From positions 62,001 to 126,000 of the forward strand of contig CAVXRS010000001.1 in assembly GCA_963764215.1 (NCBI GenBank): a stretch of 64,000 nucleotides of DNA. The letters run 5' to 3'. The notes beneath the pieces are model-generated. The model saw only the letters and a program-made list of their open reading frames with translations, did not search any database and was not told where the DNA came from. This stretch comes from JAFDWI01 sp963764215. GTDB lineage: Bacteria; Actinomycetota; Acidimicrobiia; Acidimicrobiales; Iamiaceae. Shown here piece after piece: positions 18,721 to 28,507 of the stretch (positions are counted from its first letter, which is position 1; the number at the start of each line of letters is the position of its first letter). The translations under genes were made by a program, and so were the position numbers.

Positions 18721-21369
18721 TCATTCCTCGCCGACGAGCCGGCGGACTCCGAGCGGGTCTCCCAACACGCCGGCTCCGATGTGGATGCGCACGTCGGTGA
18801 CGTAGGCTCCGGTAGGCGACAGGATCACCGGATCGAGCTGGAGGACCTCGACCTCGGGTACCTCCTCGGCGAAGACCGACAGGTACTCCAAGAGCTCGAC
18901 GACGGCATCATGAGCGGCCTGCCGCTGAGCGACGGTCCAACGCCGCGGCGCCCCTCCGGCGCGTTCGAGTGCGTCCACGAGCCCCGACCGCTCCACCATC
19001 GCCGCAGCGTCGACGTCGGAGCACGGGACCACCTGCAACGCCGCGCCGACCGCGCGTTCCACATGGGCACGGTCGACCTCGAGTGTCAGTACCGCACCGA
19101 CCACCCGGTTCCGCACGATCCCGACCCGGATGTCGATTCCCGGGGGTGCCATCGCCTGCACGATGCCCACATCCATCAGCGGCCCGAGATCGGCCGCCAT
19201 ACGAGCGTAGGTACGACGCAGATCGGTGACGTCGTACAGATCGACCGCCACACCGCCGGCCTCGGTCTTGGCCGGTCGATCGAGTCCCCCGGCCTTCAGT
19301 GCCACCGGCCATCCCAGTTCCTCGGCAGCGGCCACGGCGGCCTCTTCGTCGGCCACCACTCGCCGTTCCACGAGGGTCGGGAGTGCGACGCGGGCCATCT
19401 CCGCGGCACTTCGATGGTCGAGCCAACCTTCGGTCGCTCCATCGACGAGCTCCCGCAACTCGACGACCCGCTCGGCGCCGATGATCGACCGGTCGGGCAT
19501 CGTCCCCTGCTCGAGCTCCTTCCACGCCACGTAGCGGACGATACGTCCGAGGGCGCGCACGGCCGCCTCGGGGAAGTCGAACACCGGCACGCCCTCGACC
19601 GACTTGGCCGGATCCAGTCCCAGGTAGGTCGCCAGTACGGGAATCTCGAGCGGCGCGACGGCGGTGGCGATGCGGGTCGCGAAATCCTCGATCGTGCCCG
19701 GATCGGGCGGTGCGCACAACACCAGCACCGCGTCGACGCCGTCATCGCTGGCGACCCCTTCGAGCGCCTCGGCAAAACCCGCCGCATCCACTTCGAAGCC
19801 GAGATCCAGGGGATTCTGCCGTCCCGATGACCCCAATGGAGCGAGCTCCAGTCCCGCACCGAGCGCCGCGTCGGCGGCCAGGAGTGCCGGTCCCCTGGCG
19901 TTCGACACGATCGCCAGTCGAGCGCCCTTGGGAAGCGGTTGACGGGACAGGATCGTGGCGACGTCGAAGAGTTCCGGGAGCGTGTCGACTCGGATGATCC
20001 CGTTCTGTGCGAGCAGCGCGTCCACCCGTGCCCGAACGGGCACCTCCGCGCCGAGGGAGTTGATTTCGAACGCCTCGGCACTCTTGACGGCCACGATCGG
20101 CTTCGACTGGGCGAGGCGACGCGTGATGCGGGCGAAGTTGACCGGATTTCCGAACCGCTCCAGGTAGCACAGGACGAGTTCCGTATCCGGATCGTTCTCC
20201 CAGTAGGAGAGCGCGTCGTTGTTGGAGACGTCCAGCCGTTCGCCGAGCGCGACAAAGGTCGAGATTCCGAGACCCCTTCGGGCGGCATGTTCGATGATCG
20301 CCGCGCCCAGCGTCCCCGACTGCGACAAGACCCCGATTGCGCCTCTACGCGGGTGGACGTCGACGAAGGTGGCATGCATGGAGATCTCCGCCGAGGTGTT
20401 GATCACCCCCATCGAGCCCGGTCCGAGGACCCGCATACCGCGCCGTCTGGCCATCGCCACGATGTCCGCCTCACGCGCCGGGGTGGCCCCGAACTGTGAT
20501 GACTCGCCGGCCGTGATGACGATCAGACCGTGGACGTGACGGCGCCCGCATTCGAGCACGACCCGTCGCAGTTCACCCGGGGGAACGCACAGGACCGCGA
20601 TGTCGATCGCGTCGGGGATCTCCAAGACCGAATCGACAGCTGGAATCCCCGCGATGGACGTCGCGGTGGTGCTCACCGGGACGACGGATCCGGTGAATCC
20701 ACCCTCGATGAGGTTGGTCACCACTCGGGACCCGATCGCTGATGCGTCCCGCGACACGCCGACCACTGCGACCGAGGACGGGGCCAGCAGCCGTCTCATC
20801 GAATTCGAGAATGCCGCCCGGGCTCGTTCCTCGATGACCGCCCGTGCCTCCGGGGTCGGTTCGATGCCCAACTCGACCTCGATCACCCCTTCGACGAAAT
20901 GACTGCTGACGTCGAATCCGGCGTTCGCGAACACCGAGAGCATGCGCCGGTTCTCGGGAAGTACTTCGGCCACGAATCCGCTCAACCCGGCCTCACGCGC
21001 GGCCGCCGCCAGGAACTCGAGCAGGACCGTGGCGAGGCCCCGTCCCCGTTGTTGCTCGTCGGTGAAGAACGCGATCTCGGCGATCTGCGTGGCCGGGTAC
21101 CGGTCGTAGCGGGCCACACCCACCAGTTCGGAGCCGAGCAGGGCGACGAAGGCCATCCGATCCGTGTAGTCGACCCGGGTGAGACGTTCGAGGTCCGCAT
21201 CGGTGAGGGTCGGGCGGGGCGAGAAGTAGCGGTAGTAGATGCTCTGTGGGGATTGCCGCTTGTGGAACGACTCCAGCAACCTGCGGTCACCGGGCTGGAT
21301 GGGACGCACGTGGACGGTTCCACCGTCGGCGAGGAGTACGTCCGACACCCACGGCGAATCCATTTCCAT
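18721..21369 (-). CDS. Pat-type fusion: GNAT acetyltransferase + ADP-forming acyl-CoA synthetase-like domains
   Basis: About 882 residues. Residues ~5-170 are a GNAT domain (YRYFSPRPTLTDADLERL, TDEQQRGRGLATVLLEFL with the acetyl-CoA loop QRGRGLA). A CoA-binding domain follows (SVAVVGVSRDASAIGSRV), then succinyl-CoA-ligase-like domains (GVLSQSGTLGAAIIEHAARRG) and a C-terminal ATP-grasp (GWPVALKAGGLDRPAKTEAGGV). The phosphohistidine loop of active ADP-forming synthetases (S-H-T-G) is absent; the equivalent region reads LGAEVPVRARVDAL. That matches the catalytically dead synthetase part of protein lysine acetyltransferases such as PatZ, so a protein acetyltransferase regulating acyl-CoA synthetases is the best guess. 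ATG at 21369 was chosen because TACCGT lies exactly six bases upstream (leaderless); an in-frame ATG at 21393 would overlap the divergent gene. Confidence 0.88.
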   Translation of the reverse strand: MEMDSPWVSDVLLADGGTVHVRPIQPGDRRLLESFHKRQSPQSIYYRYFSPRPTLTDADLERLTRVDYTDRMAFVALLGSELVGVARYDRYPATQIAEIAFFTDEQQRGRGLATVLLEFLAAAAREAGLSGFVAEVLPENRRMLSVFANAGFDVSSHFVEGVIEVELGIEPTPEARAVIEERARAAFSNSMRRLLAPSSVAVVGVSRDASAIGSRVVTNLIEGGFTGSVVPVSTTATSIAGIPAVDSVLEIPDAIDIAVLCVPPGELRRVVLECGRRHVHGLIVITAGESSQFGATPAREADIVAMARRRGMRVLGPGSMGVINTSAEISMHATFVDVHPRRGAIGVLSQSGTLGAAIIEHAARRGLGISTFVALGERLDVSNNDALSYWENDPDTELVLCYLERFGNPVNFARITRRLAQSKPIVAVKSAEAFEINSLGAEVPVRARVDALLAQNGIIRVDTLPELFDVATILSRQPLPKGARLAIVSNARGPALLAADAALGAGLELAPLGSSGRQNPLDLGFEVDAAGFAEALEGVASDDGVDAVLVLCAPPDPGTIEDFATRIATAVAPLEIPVLATYLGLDPAKSVEGVPVFDFPEAAVRALGRIVRYVAWKELEQGTMPDRSIIGAERVVELRELVDGATEGWLDHRSAAEMARVALPTLVERRVVADEEAAVAAAEELGWPVALKAGGLDRPAKTEAGGVAVDLYDVTDLRRTYARMAADLGPLMDVGIVQAMAPPGIDIRVGIVRNRVVGAVLTLEVDRAHVERAVGAALQVVPCSDVDAAAMVERSGLVDALERAGGAPRRWTVAQRQAAHDAVVELLEYLSVFAEEVPEVEVLQLDPVILSPTGAYVTDVRIHIGAGVLGDPLGVRRLVGEE

Positions 21370-21391
21370 GTCTCTACGGTAGGTTGCCGCC
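21370..21391. promoter_or_regulatory. Overlapping divergent leaderless promoters
   Basis: The 22 bases between two divergent ATG starts contain TAGGTT (plus, 21380-21385) six bases before the plus ATG and TACCGT (minus, 21376-21381) six bases before the minus ATG. The two -10 boxes overlap by two bases, so the polymerases cannot occupy both at once. Each -35 region would lie within the other gene. Confidence 0.55.
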
Positions 21392-22183
21392 ATGACCCAG
21401 ACGACCGAGACGACCAGTTGGACCTTCGACGGGCGTGAAGTCGAGCTTCCTGTTGCGATCCGCCACGCTCGCCAGTGGTCGGCGAACTGGCTCGTGCCCG
21501 TCGGAGCTGCCCAGGCGATGATCGACTACTCGGGACTCGAGGTGATCCAACCCGTCCCGGGGAAGGCGCTGTTCAGCATGGCCTTCGTCGACTACCTGGA
21601 TGGCGATCTCGACACCTACCACGAGGTCGCGTTCTCGTTTCTGGTTCGCCCCTACGCGTCGACTCCCACCGGTGCTGGGTTCCGGGACGACCTGCGTGCC
21701 TTCCGCTCCGGGGAGTACGGCGCGTTCATCCACGATCTTCCCGTGGACGAGGAGTTCACCCGGGCCGCGGGCACCACGATCTGGGGTTATCCGAAGTGGA
21801 TCGCACAGATCACCTTCACCCAGCTCGCCCGGGCCACCGCCTGCAGCGTCTATGTCGACGGAGCCCACCAGTTCACCCTCCGCATCGCCGATCGGGGCCC
21901 ACTGCCCTTCCCGGGTCAGATGCCTCCGACCTATTCGTGGCGCGACGGCGTGCTCCGCCGCACCGAGTGGGACGTCCACACCGAGGGCGGCTCGGCACGT
22001 CCCGGTGGCGCTTCGCTCGCGGTGGGGTCGACCGGACCACTCGTCCGCACCCTGCGACGGCTACACGTGCCGAAGCGGGCGATGATGTCGAGTGCCACGC
22101 CACACCTCAGCTCGCTCTTCGGCGCACCAGAGGTCATCGAGACCGATGCTGTCGGCGCCGGTGTTGCCGGTGGTGGGCGATGA
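21392..22183 (+). CDS. Acetoacetate-decarboxylase-like protein
   Basis: A 263-residue protein with the overall layout of the acetoacetate decarboxylase superfamily: VPVGAAQAMIDYSGLEVIQP, a central YHEVAFSFLVRP strand, and GTTIWGYPKWIAQITF, which corresponds to the FGYPKK segment that holds the Schiff-base lysine of classical enzymes. The WGYPKW lysine is present. Many family members are not true decarboxylases but aldolase-dehydratases or unknown, so the substrate is open. The gene is divergent from the Pat-type acetyltransferase, with overlapping promoters. Its last ten bases overlap the 3' end of tRNA-Val on the other strand. Confidence 0.75.
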   Translation: MTQTTETTSWTFDGREVELPVAIRHARQWSANWLVPVGAAQAMIDYSGLEVIQPVPGKALFSMAFVDYLDGDLDTYHEVAFSFLVRPYASTPTGAGFRDDLRAFRSGEYGAFIHDLPVDEEFTRAAGTTIWGYPKWIAQITFTQLARATACSVYVDGAHQFTLRIADRGPLPFPGQMPPTYSWRDGVLRRTEWDVHTEGGSARPGGASLAVGSTGPLVRTLRRLHVPKRAMMSSATPHLSSLFGAPEVIETDAVGAGVAGGGR

Positions 22184-22247
22184 GGGATTCGAACCCCCGA
22201 CCCCCTGCGCGTCATGCAGGTGCTCTAGCCAACTGAGCTAATCGCCC
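22171..22247 (-). tRNA. tRNA-Val (anticodon GAC)
   Basis: The cloverleaf reads on the minus strand: acceptor GGGCGAT pairing with ATCGCCC, D-arm GCTCAGTTGGCTAGAGC, anticodon stem CCTGC/GCAGG with loop ATGACGC (anticodon GAC), T-arm GGGGGTTCGAATCCCTC, discriminator A and encoded CCA. It decodes GUC. A TACGCT box lies about 15 bases upstream (minus strand). The 3' end overlaps the stop of the convergent decarboxylase-like gene. Confidence 0.95.
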
Positions 22248-22454
22248 TCGGAGAGGTTCCGAGCGTAGCACCGCAGGATCACCGAGCAGCGGTGCGCAGA
22301 GAGATCCGGACGAGGCCGGACAGAGCCCGTGACCGGGCGTCCCCTTCGGACGAATCGCCGGACCGCCGGTCGGCCCGATGGCCGAAGCCCCGGTCGATCA
22401 GCGCGATCTGCGAAGCTGGGCGGGTCGCGCCGCGCAACAAGGAAGGCTTCCCCC

Positions 22455-23367
22455 ATGACCTCGCCGTCGGTCGGAATGGAATTCGGGATCCAACTCCCGA
22501 TCCAGGCACAGAGCACGCTGTTCGCCCAACCCTGGGAACTTTCGGCCACGCCCGACGACCTCGCCTCGATCGCCCGGGCGGCGGACGACCATGGTTTCGA
22601 CTATGTCGGGGTCTGCGATCACGTGGCGATCCCCGAGCGCCTGGCCGGGGCGATGAGCACCACCTGGTACGACAACGTCGCCACCCTCGGATGGTTGGCT
22701 GGGATCACCTCACGCACCCGGTTGCTCAGTCACGTCCACGTTCTCGCCTATCGCCATCCGGCCCAGAGCGCGCATGCGTTCGCGACCATCGATCATCTCT
22801 CCGGAGGTCGGGCGATCCTCGGCGTCGGGACCGGACACGTGGCCGAGGAGTTCGCGTTGTTCGGACTCGACTTCTCCCGGCGTGGTCCCCTCCTGGATGA
22901 ACGCCTCGCTGCGGTGAAGCAGTACCTGGAGAACGAATTCGTCGATGGGATGGGCGCATCACCCCGGCCGGTGCAGCGGCCGCGGCCCGAGATCTGGGTC
23001 GGTGGTTCTTCGGACGCCGCGATTCGCCGCGCCGCACGCGGGCGAGGGTTGGCTGCCACAGGGCACGCCGAAACACCGGATGCCGACGGCGATCGAACTG
23101 CTCACGGCGACCCGTGCCGAAGCGGGACGAACCGGACCGTTCGCGATCGGTTCGATCACCGAGTTCCTCCACGTCGGAACCCCGTCGTCCGACCTCGGCG
23201 AGCGCACGGTGACCGGGTCCCCCGATGCAATCGCCGCCCACCTCCGCGAGTACGCAGATCTCGGGGTCACCCACCTCCAGGTGCGCTTCGAGGCTGGCAG
23301 CGTCGACGAACACTGCGAGCAGATGGCGGCATTCGGGACGGATGTCGTCCCGCTGGTGAATGCCTGA
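22455..23367 (+). CDS. LLM-class (F420-type) oxidoreductase (one frame break)
   Basis: A luciferase-like monooxygenase/F420-dependent oxidoreductase. Family segments are GMEFGIQLPIQ, ADDHGFDYVGVCDHV, TRTRLLSHVHVLAYRHPAQSA-like strand 4, LSGGRAILGVGTGHVAEEF and PRPEIWVGGSSDAAIRRAA. The frame breaks near 23040 in the GCACGCGGGCGAGGG tract and continues as GEGWLPQGTPKHRMPTAIELL to the TGA at 23367, giving about 303 residues. The ATG is preceded by AAGGAAGG. These enzymes usually transfer hydride between F420H2 or FMNH2 and an organic substrate; the substrate is unknown. A second LLM gene converges on it. Confidence 0.87.
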
Positions 23368-23380
23368 ACGCCCTGTTCAG
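23364..23380. terminator. Hairpin between convergent LLM genes
   Basis: CTGAAC, loop GCCCT, GTTCAG forms a 6-bp stem spanning the stop codons of both convergent oxidoreductase genes. It is short and lacks a T-tract, so its function as a terminator is only suggested by position. Confidence 0.35.
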
Positions 23381-24213
23381 CGGCGGACGTGGGCTGCGTA
23401 GGCATCGAGGGTCGCCATCACCTCGGCCTCGCTGCCCATCGGGATCCGCAGCACCACCTCGTCGCAACCGTTCTCTTCGTAGTGCTCGAGCTTGCCCGCA
23501 CTCGGGACCACCCCGAATGGCACCACGGAAGGGCGCCCGGCACGGCCCGCCTCGAACCAGGCGGCCTCGAGCCGTGGAACGGCCTCGCTCAATCCACTAC
23601 CCCCGATCGGCATCCAACCATCGGCGTGTGCGACGATCGCCTCGAACAACTTCGGCCCGGCGCCTCCGCCGATCAGGATGCGCACCCGAGGCTGCTGGAC
23701 AGGCTTCGGCCAGGCGTACGCGGGTTGCAGCCGGAGATGGCGACCGACGTAGGAGGCTTCGTCCTTCGACCACAGTGCCTGCATGAGGGCGAGCTTCTCG
23801 CCCATCAGCGCGCGGCGTGAGCCGAAATCGACGCCGTGGTCCTCGGCCTCGGCACGGTTCCATCCATAACCGCACCCCAGCACGAAGCGACCGGCCGAGC
23901 AATGATCCAGCGTCGCGATCTGCTTGGCCAGTGCGATCGGATCGTGTTGCGCGACCAGGAGAACCCCGGTGCCCAGCGTGATGCGATCGGTCACCGCGGC
24001 CGCCATGGCAAGGGCGACCATCGGATCCAGACTGCGCCGGTAGTCCTCGAGTCGAACCCCGTCGACTAGCCCTGGGGGTTCACTCTGGCGCACCGGGAGG
24101 TGGGTGTGCTCGGGAAGGTACAACGCGTCGAATCCCCGCTGTTCCACGGCGATCGCGAGCGTGGTGGGATCAATCCCCGAATCGGTGAGAAAGACGGTGA
24201 CGCCGATGCGCAC
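23377..24213 (-). CDS. LLM-class (F420-type) oxidoreductase
   Basis: About 278 residues, complete. It reads VRIGVTVFLTDSGIDP, VEQRGFDALYLPEHTHLP, TDRITLGTGVLLVAQHDPIALAKQIATLDHCS, FVLGCGYGWNRAEAEDHG and IGGGAGPKLFEAIVAHADGW, the typical sequence of TIGR03619-like F420-dependent oxidoreductases. GTG at 24213 was chosen because the first beta strand starts there; the open frame upstream to 24471 has no homology and overlaps the divergent membrane protein's leader. It is not closely similar to its convergent neighbour, so this is not a recent duplication. Confidence 0.88.
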   Translation of the reverse strand: MRIGVTVFLTDSGIDPTTLAIAVEQRGFDALYLPEHTHLPVRQSEPPGLVDGVRLEDYRRSLDPMVALAMAAAVTDRITLGTGVLLVAQHDPIALAKQIATLDHCSAGRFVLGCGYGWNRAEAEDHGVDFGSRRALMGEKLALMQALWSKDEASYVGRHLRLQPAYAWPKPVQQPRVRILIGGGAGPKLFEAIVAHADGWMPIGGSGLSEAVPRLEAAWFEAGRAGRPSVVPFGVVPSAGKLEHYEENGCDEVVLRIPMGSEAEVMATLDAYAAHVRR

Positions 24214-24364
24214 GGCCTCCAGTATCGCGCGCGTCGGGACTCGGAACCCAGGCTTCGTTTCCTGGGCTGACCCGTCACGTTGCGTTCCAGTGACTACCAT
24301 CGCCGAGACGAATCTTGGAGGGTGCGTGTCAGGCGGACTGAGTGAACGAACCAAGGAGGAAGGC

Positions 24365-25855
24365 GTGACCGTATCCACCGATCCGGCCCCGACGACCGTC
24401 GGCGGTTCGGGCTCCTCGCCTCCCACGGTCACGCCGGCGGACTCATCGCCGGCGCGAATCTGGCGTCGCATCTACCTCGTAGCCGCACTCACGATTGGAA
24501 TCGCAAGCGCCCTGATCCGTCCACCAATGTCGGGACCGGACGAATCCAAGCACTTCACTCGGATCGTGACACTCGGACATGGCCTCGTCATTCCGGCCAC
24601 GACCGACTCCATGGCGACGAAGTACCGGGTCGACAGCTGCGAGAAGTCAGTCTTGGCCTTGCTGTACCTCTCCTATTTGGACCCCGCATACGCCCAGAAG
24701 ACATCTTTCGGCAAGTACTTTTCCGACTCCAACTGCCCGCCCGCTCTGTCAGCGAAGGCGACCGTGGGATCTTCCCGGTCGCCCCCAGCCGACATCAACC
24801 CGCCCCTGGTCTATGTGCCGGCAATGGTCGGGTACCGTCTCGGACGCAGTATCTCAGGAATCCTCCGAGGATTGATCGCCGCGCGGCTCCTCCAGATGCT
24901 GGTTGCCGTCGGGTTGACCTGGTGGGCGCTCCGCATCCTGCCCCGGGGCCACGCATTGTTCGCCACGGTCGCCCTCGTCCCGGCGATCGTCCAGGTGAAC
25001 GGGACGATCAACGCCGATCCGGTGAGCAATGCAGTGGCGCTGGTGTGGCTGGCCCTTCTTCTTCGTACCATCGACGAAACCACTGCCGCGAAGGCACCGC
25101 CCGATCGACGATGGGTGCTGCTCCTAGCATTCGCGGGCCTGGCTGTCGCCCTGACCAAGCCAAGCCTCGTGCCGATCCTGTTCGTGGTTCTCGCAATCCC
25201 ACGATGCCGGGAACCGGTGCTCCGCCACGCTGCACGCCTTGCCGTGATGCTCGGCCCTGCTCTTGTCGCTGCGGCCCTGTGGGATGTGGCCGTCGTGTCG
25301 AAGATGCACGTCGTGGCTCCCGGAGGGGCCGATAGCTACCTGAGTGCCGCATTTGTCCGTGGCCACCCGCTTGCATTCGCTGGAGCCGCCTTCCGAGGGC
25401 TCACCGATCCGACAGCGCTCCATTACACGCTTGACCGACTCGTCTACTTTTGGCTCCTCCCAAGAGGGTCAGCTCTGCCTCGATTCATGACGGTCGCTGC
25501 GATCGGTGGAGTGCTCGCGATTGCGTTGGCTTGGTGGGGCAGCCGGGGCAACGGGCCCCCGACACTCGCGTACTCGTGGTACCGCGTTCTGGTCGTGACC
25601 GGCGCGATCGTCATGGCGCTGATTGTCATGCAATATGGCTTGGCCCTCGTCTTCGAAAAGCCGGGGGCCCATGAAATCACCGGTATTCAAGCTCGGTATC
25701 TGATGCCGCTGATTCCACTTGCCTATCTCGCCACACGCCCCCGCGCCGGTCCACCCACCCGGGTGATGCGGAACGTGTCGATGGTCGCGCTCGGCCTCGT
25801 CCTGGTCATCAACGCCTGGGCGCTGACAGAGACGTACACGGTTTTCTATGGGTAG
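24365..25855 (+). CDS. DUF2142-type polytopic membrane protein
   Basis: About 496 residues with ten or more hydrophobic helices. Near the N-terminus it reads RPPMSGPDESKHF, and near the C-terminus GAHEITGIQARYLMPLIPL, both typical of DUF2142 predicted membrane proteins, which resemble GT-C glycosyltransferases and are often found near polysaccharide genes. The acidic PDE and the G-x-Q-x-R-Y loop fit a GT-C-like active site, but no activity is proven. The GTG start was chosen because AAGGAGG (24353-24359) lies five bases upstream; a GTG at 24326 is possible. TACCAT at 24296 may be its -10 box. Confidence 0.75.
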   Translation: MTVSTDPAPTTVGGSGSSPPTVTPADSSPARIWRRIYLVAALTIGIASALIRPPMSGPDESKHFTRIVTLGHGLVIPATTDSMATKYRVDSCEKSVLALLYLSYLDPAYAQKTSFGKYFSDSNCPPALSAKATVGSSRSPPADINPPLVYVPAMVGYRLGRSISGILRGLIAARLLQMLVAVGLTWWALRILPRGHALFATVALVPAIVQVNGTINADPVSNAVALVWLALLLRTIDETTAAKAPPDRRWVLLLAFAGLAVALTKPSLVPILFVVLAIPRCREPVLRHAARLAVMLGPALVAAALWDVAVVSKMHVVAPGGADSYLSAAFVRGHPLAFAGAAFRGLTDPTALHYTLDRLVYFWLLPRGSALPRFMTVAAIGGVLAIALAWWGSRGNGPPTLAYSWYRVLVVTGAIVMALIVMQYGLALVFEKPGAHEITGIQARYLMPLIPLAYLATRPRAGPPTRVMRNVSMVALGLVLVINAWALTETYTVFYG

Positions 25856-26001
25856 GTTCGGTCAACGGGCCCACGCGTCCCGATGGGAAATCCGAGTACC
25901 CGCCGCGCAGTGACCAAGCCGCTCGTACTGGGCCGATTCACCAAACACCGCGAATCCAGATGGACGCTCGGCTTCGGGCCCAACGGTAGCCTCGTCGCGT
26001 A

Positions 26002-27529
26002 ATGGTAACTGCGACCACATCGTCTCGCCGGACACTGCCCGACAGACTGCTCGGTCACCGCTCGGGATCGCCCGCCAGAACGGTGTCCATCGGCATCATC
26101 GGCGCCGGCGTCGGGGGGATCGGCATGGCGATCCAACTCGCCGCCCACGGCTACGACGATTTCGAGATCTTCGACAAGGCCGACGACATCGGGGGCGTGT
26201 GGCGGGACAACACCTACCCCGATGCCGGGTGTGACGTCCCCTCCCACCTGTATTCGTACTCCTTCGAACGGCGGTCCGACTGGTCCCGCCGCTTCCCCAA
26301 ACAGCCCGAGATCCTCGACTACCTCCGCGACTGCGTCGCCAAGCACCACCTGTCGGATCACATCCATCTGGCAACCGAGATCACCGACGCCCGCTGGCAC
26401 GAAGACACCTCCCGCTGGGAGTTGACGACCGGCGCGGGTCGCACCCACACCTTCGACGTGGTCATCTGGGGTCTGGGCCAGCTCAATCGGCCTCGCTGGC
26501 CCGACATCGAAGGTCTGGCCGACTTCACGGGAACGATCTTCCATTCGGCACGCTGGAACCACGACCACGACCTGACCGACGAACGGGTCGCGGTGATCGG
26601 CAACGGCGCCAGCGCCGTGCAGTTCGTCCCGCCGGTGGCGGAGAAGGCGAAGGTTCTCTACCAGTTCCAGCGGGCCCCGAACTGGTTTCTCCCCAAACCC
26701 GACGCCGAGTTCACCGCCACCGAGAAGCGCCGTTTCCAGCGGATTCCCGGCTGGGATCTGCTCTATCGGGCGCGGCTGTACGCCGGTTTCGAATCCAAAT
26801 GGATCGCGCTCCGGCGCGGATCGAAGACCGCCGAGGTCGCCCGGAATCTGAGCGCGGCGTTCATCGCCAAACGCGTCCAGGATCCGGACCTGCGCGCCGA
26901 ACTGCTGCCGGACTATCCGGTGGGGTGCAAACGCATCCTGATCTCCGACAACTATCTCGATGCGCTGTGCCGCGACGACGTCGCAGTCGTCTCCGAGCCG
27001 ATCTCCCGCATCGAAGCCGACGCCGTGGTCACCGCAGACGGCCGCCGGCGGGTGGTCGACACGATCATCGTCGCCACCGGGTTCGAGACCACCGACTTCC
27101 TCGCGCCCGTCGGCCATCACCGGCCGGAACGGCCGGGACCTGCACGCCGAATGGGCCGACGGCGCGAGCGCCTACCAGGGCATCGCGGTGCCGGGCTTCC
27201 CCAACTCGTTCCTGCTGTACGGCCCGCACACCAACCTGAACCACAACTCGATCATCTTCATGCTGGAATGCCAGTACCGCTGGATCATCGGCGTGCTCGA
27301 CCGTCTCCGATCCGGGGCCCGATCCGTGGACATCGACCCCGGCGCCGCCCGCCGCTACGACGACCGGATCGACGCCAAGATGGCCAAGACCGCGTTCGTG
27401 GCGGACTGCCACAGCTGGTACAAGAACGCCAAGGGCAAGGTGATCAACAACTGGCCGGGTCCGACCGTGCGCTACTGGTTCGACACCCATTTCGTCCGCG
27501 GCAACGACCTCCTCGTCGACGGGGGCTGA
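26002..27529 (+). CDS. Baeyer-Villiger / flavin-containing monooxygenase (one frame break)
   Basis: A class B flavoprotein monooxygenase of ~508 residues. It has the FAD motif IIGAGVGGIGMA, the segment GGVWRDNTYPDAGCDVPSHLY, the Baeyer-Villiger signature FTGTIFHSARWNHD (F-x-G-x3-H-x3-W), the NADPH motif VIGNGASAVQ and ATGFETTDF. The frame breaks near 27110 after DFLAPV and continues as TGRNGRDLHAEWADGASAYQG to TGA 27529. It would insert oxygen next to a ketone to give an ester or lactone, using NADPH and O2. It converges on a catabolic operon with alcohol and aldehyde dehydrogenases and hydrolases, which fits alicyclic ketone or terpenoid breakdown (inference). Confidence 0.88.
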
Positions 27530-27544
27530 ACGCCGAGTTGGGCT

Positions 27545-28507
27545 TCAGCTCGGATGACGGCGGGGCTTCGAGGTCAGCACGATCTTGCCGAACTTGCCGC
27601 CCGCCGCGAAGCGTGCATAGGCGTCGACCGCTTCAGCAAGCGCGTAGGTTGCCACGATCGGCACCCGGATCTGCCCCGTCGCCAACAGCGGTACCACATG
27701 GTGCTCCACCCGACGGGCCGCATCGGCCTTGGCCTCGAGTGGACGGGCCCGCAGCGTCGAGGCATGGATGCTGCCCCGCGCGGCCATCAGCGCGAGCAGG
27801 TTCAGCTGTGCCTTGGCTCCGGCGCCCACACCGATCACGACCACCCGGCCGCCGGTGCGCGAGCGCTTTGACATCGGCGTCCAGATTCGGACCCCCGATC
27901 AGCTCGAGAACCACATCGAAGGGGCCGGCCTCGGCGAAGTCCTCCGGTGCGACGGCAGTGGCGCCGAGCGCGGCGACCGGGTGGCGACGCTCGCGGTCAC
28001 GGACCGTGGCCACCACCTCGGCTCCGGTGGCCACGGCGAGCTGGACCGCGGCCGTACCCACCCCTCCGGCAGCACCATGGACGCAGACCCGCTCCCCCAT
28101 GGAGAGTCCGCACTGGGTGAACAGGGCATCATGGGCCGTGGTGAACGCCTCGGGAACCCCGCCCGCCTGTTCGTCGGGCACTTCGTCGGGAATCGGGATC
28201 GCGGCAGCGCTCGTGCACGACGGCCAGCTCCGCCTGCCCGCCACCGCCGACCACGGCCATGACCCGGTCCCCGATCGTGAAGCGCTGCACACCGGGCCCG
28301 CAGGCCACGACCTCGCCGGCGATCTCCAAGCCGGGGATGTCTGCCGGGGACCCCGGGCGGCGCAGGATAGAGCCCCCGCTGTTGCAGCAGGTCACCGCTG
28401 TTCAGACCGGCGGCACGAACCGCGACGAGCAGCTCGCCGGCGCCGGGCTCGGGGTCGGGGTGGTCCTGCAGCCGGATCTCGCCGTCGACGAAGGTGACCG
28501 CCTTCAC
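27545..28507 (-). CDS. Quinone-oxidoreductase-like MDR (at least three frame breaks)
   Basis: Joined across frames the protein reads VKAVTFVDGEIRLQDHPDP, AGLNSGDLLQQRGLYPAPPG, then IPGLEIAGEVVACGPGVQ, then AFTTAHDALF, VCVHGAAGGVGTAAVQLA (NADPH-binding A-A-x-G-G-V-G), VVLELIGGPNLDADVKALA and VVVIGVGAGAKAQLNLLALMAARG, ending KFGKIVLTSKPRRHPS. This is the NADPH:quinone reductase/enoyl reductase branch of MDR enzymes without zinc ligands. Breaks lie near 28380, 28215 and 27870. The GTG start overlaps the upstream stop by four bases (GTGA), so it ends the catabolic operon. It may reduce an enone or enoyl-CoA intermediate (inference). Confidence 0.75.

Noticed and set aside
26002..28497. A single 831-codon frame that starts as the BVMO and continues beyond it
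   Set aside because: Homology ends at about residue 370; the remainder is antisense to the MDR gene. The true BVMO end lies in the next frame.
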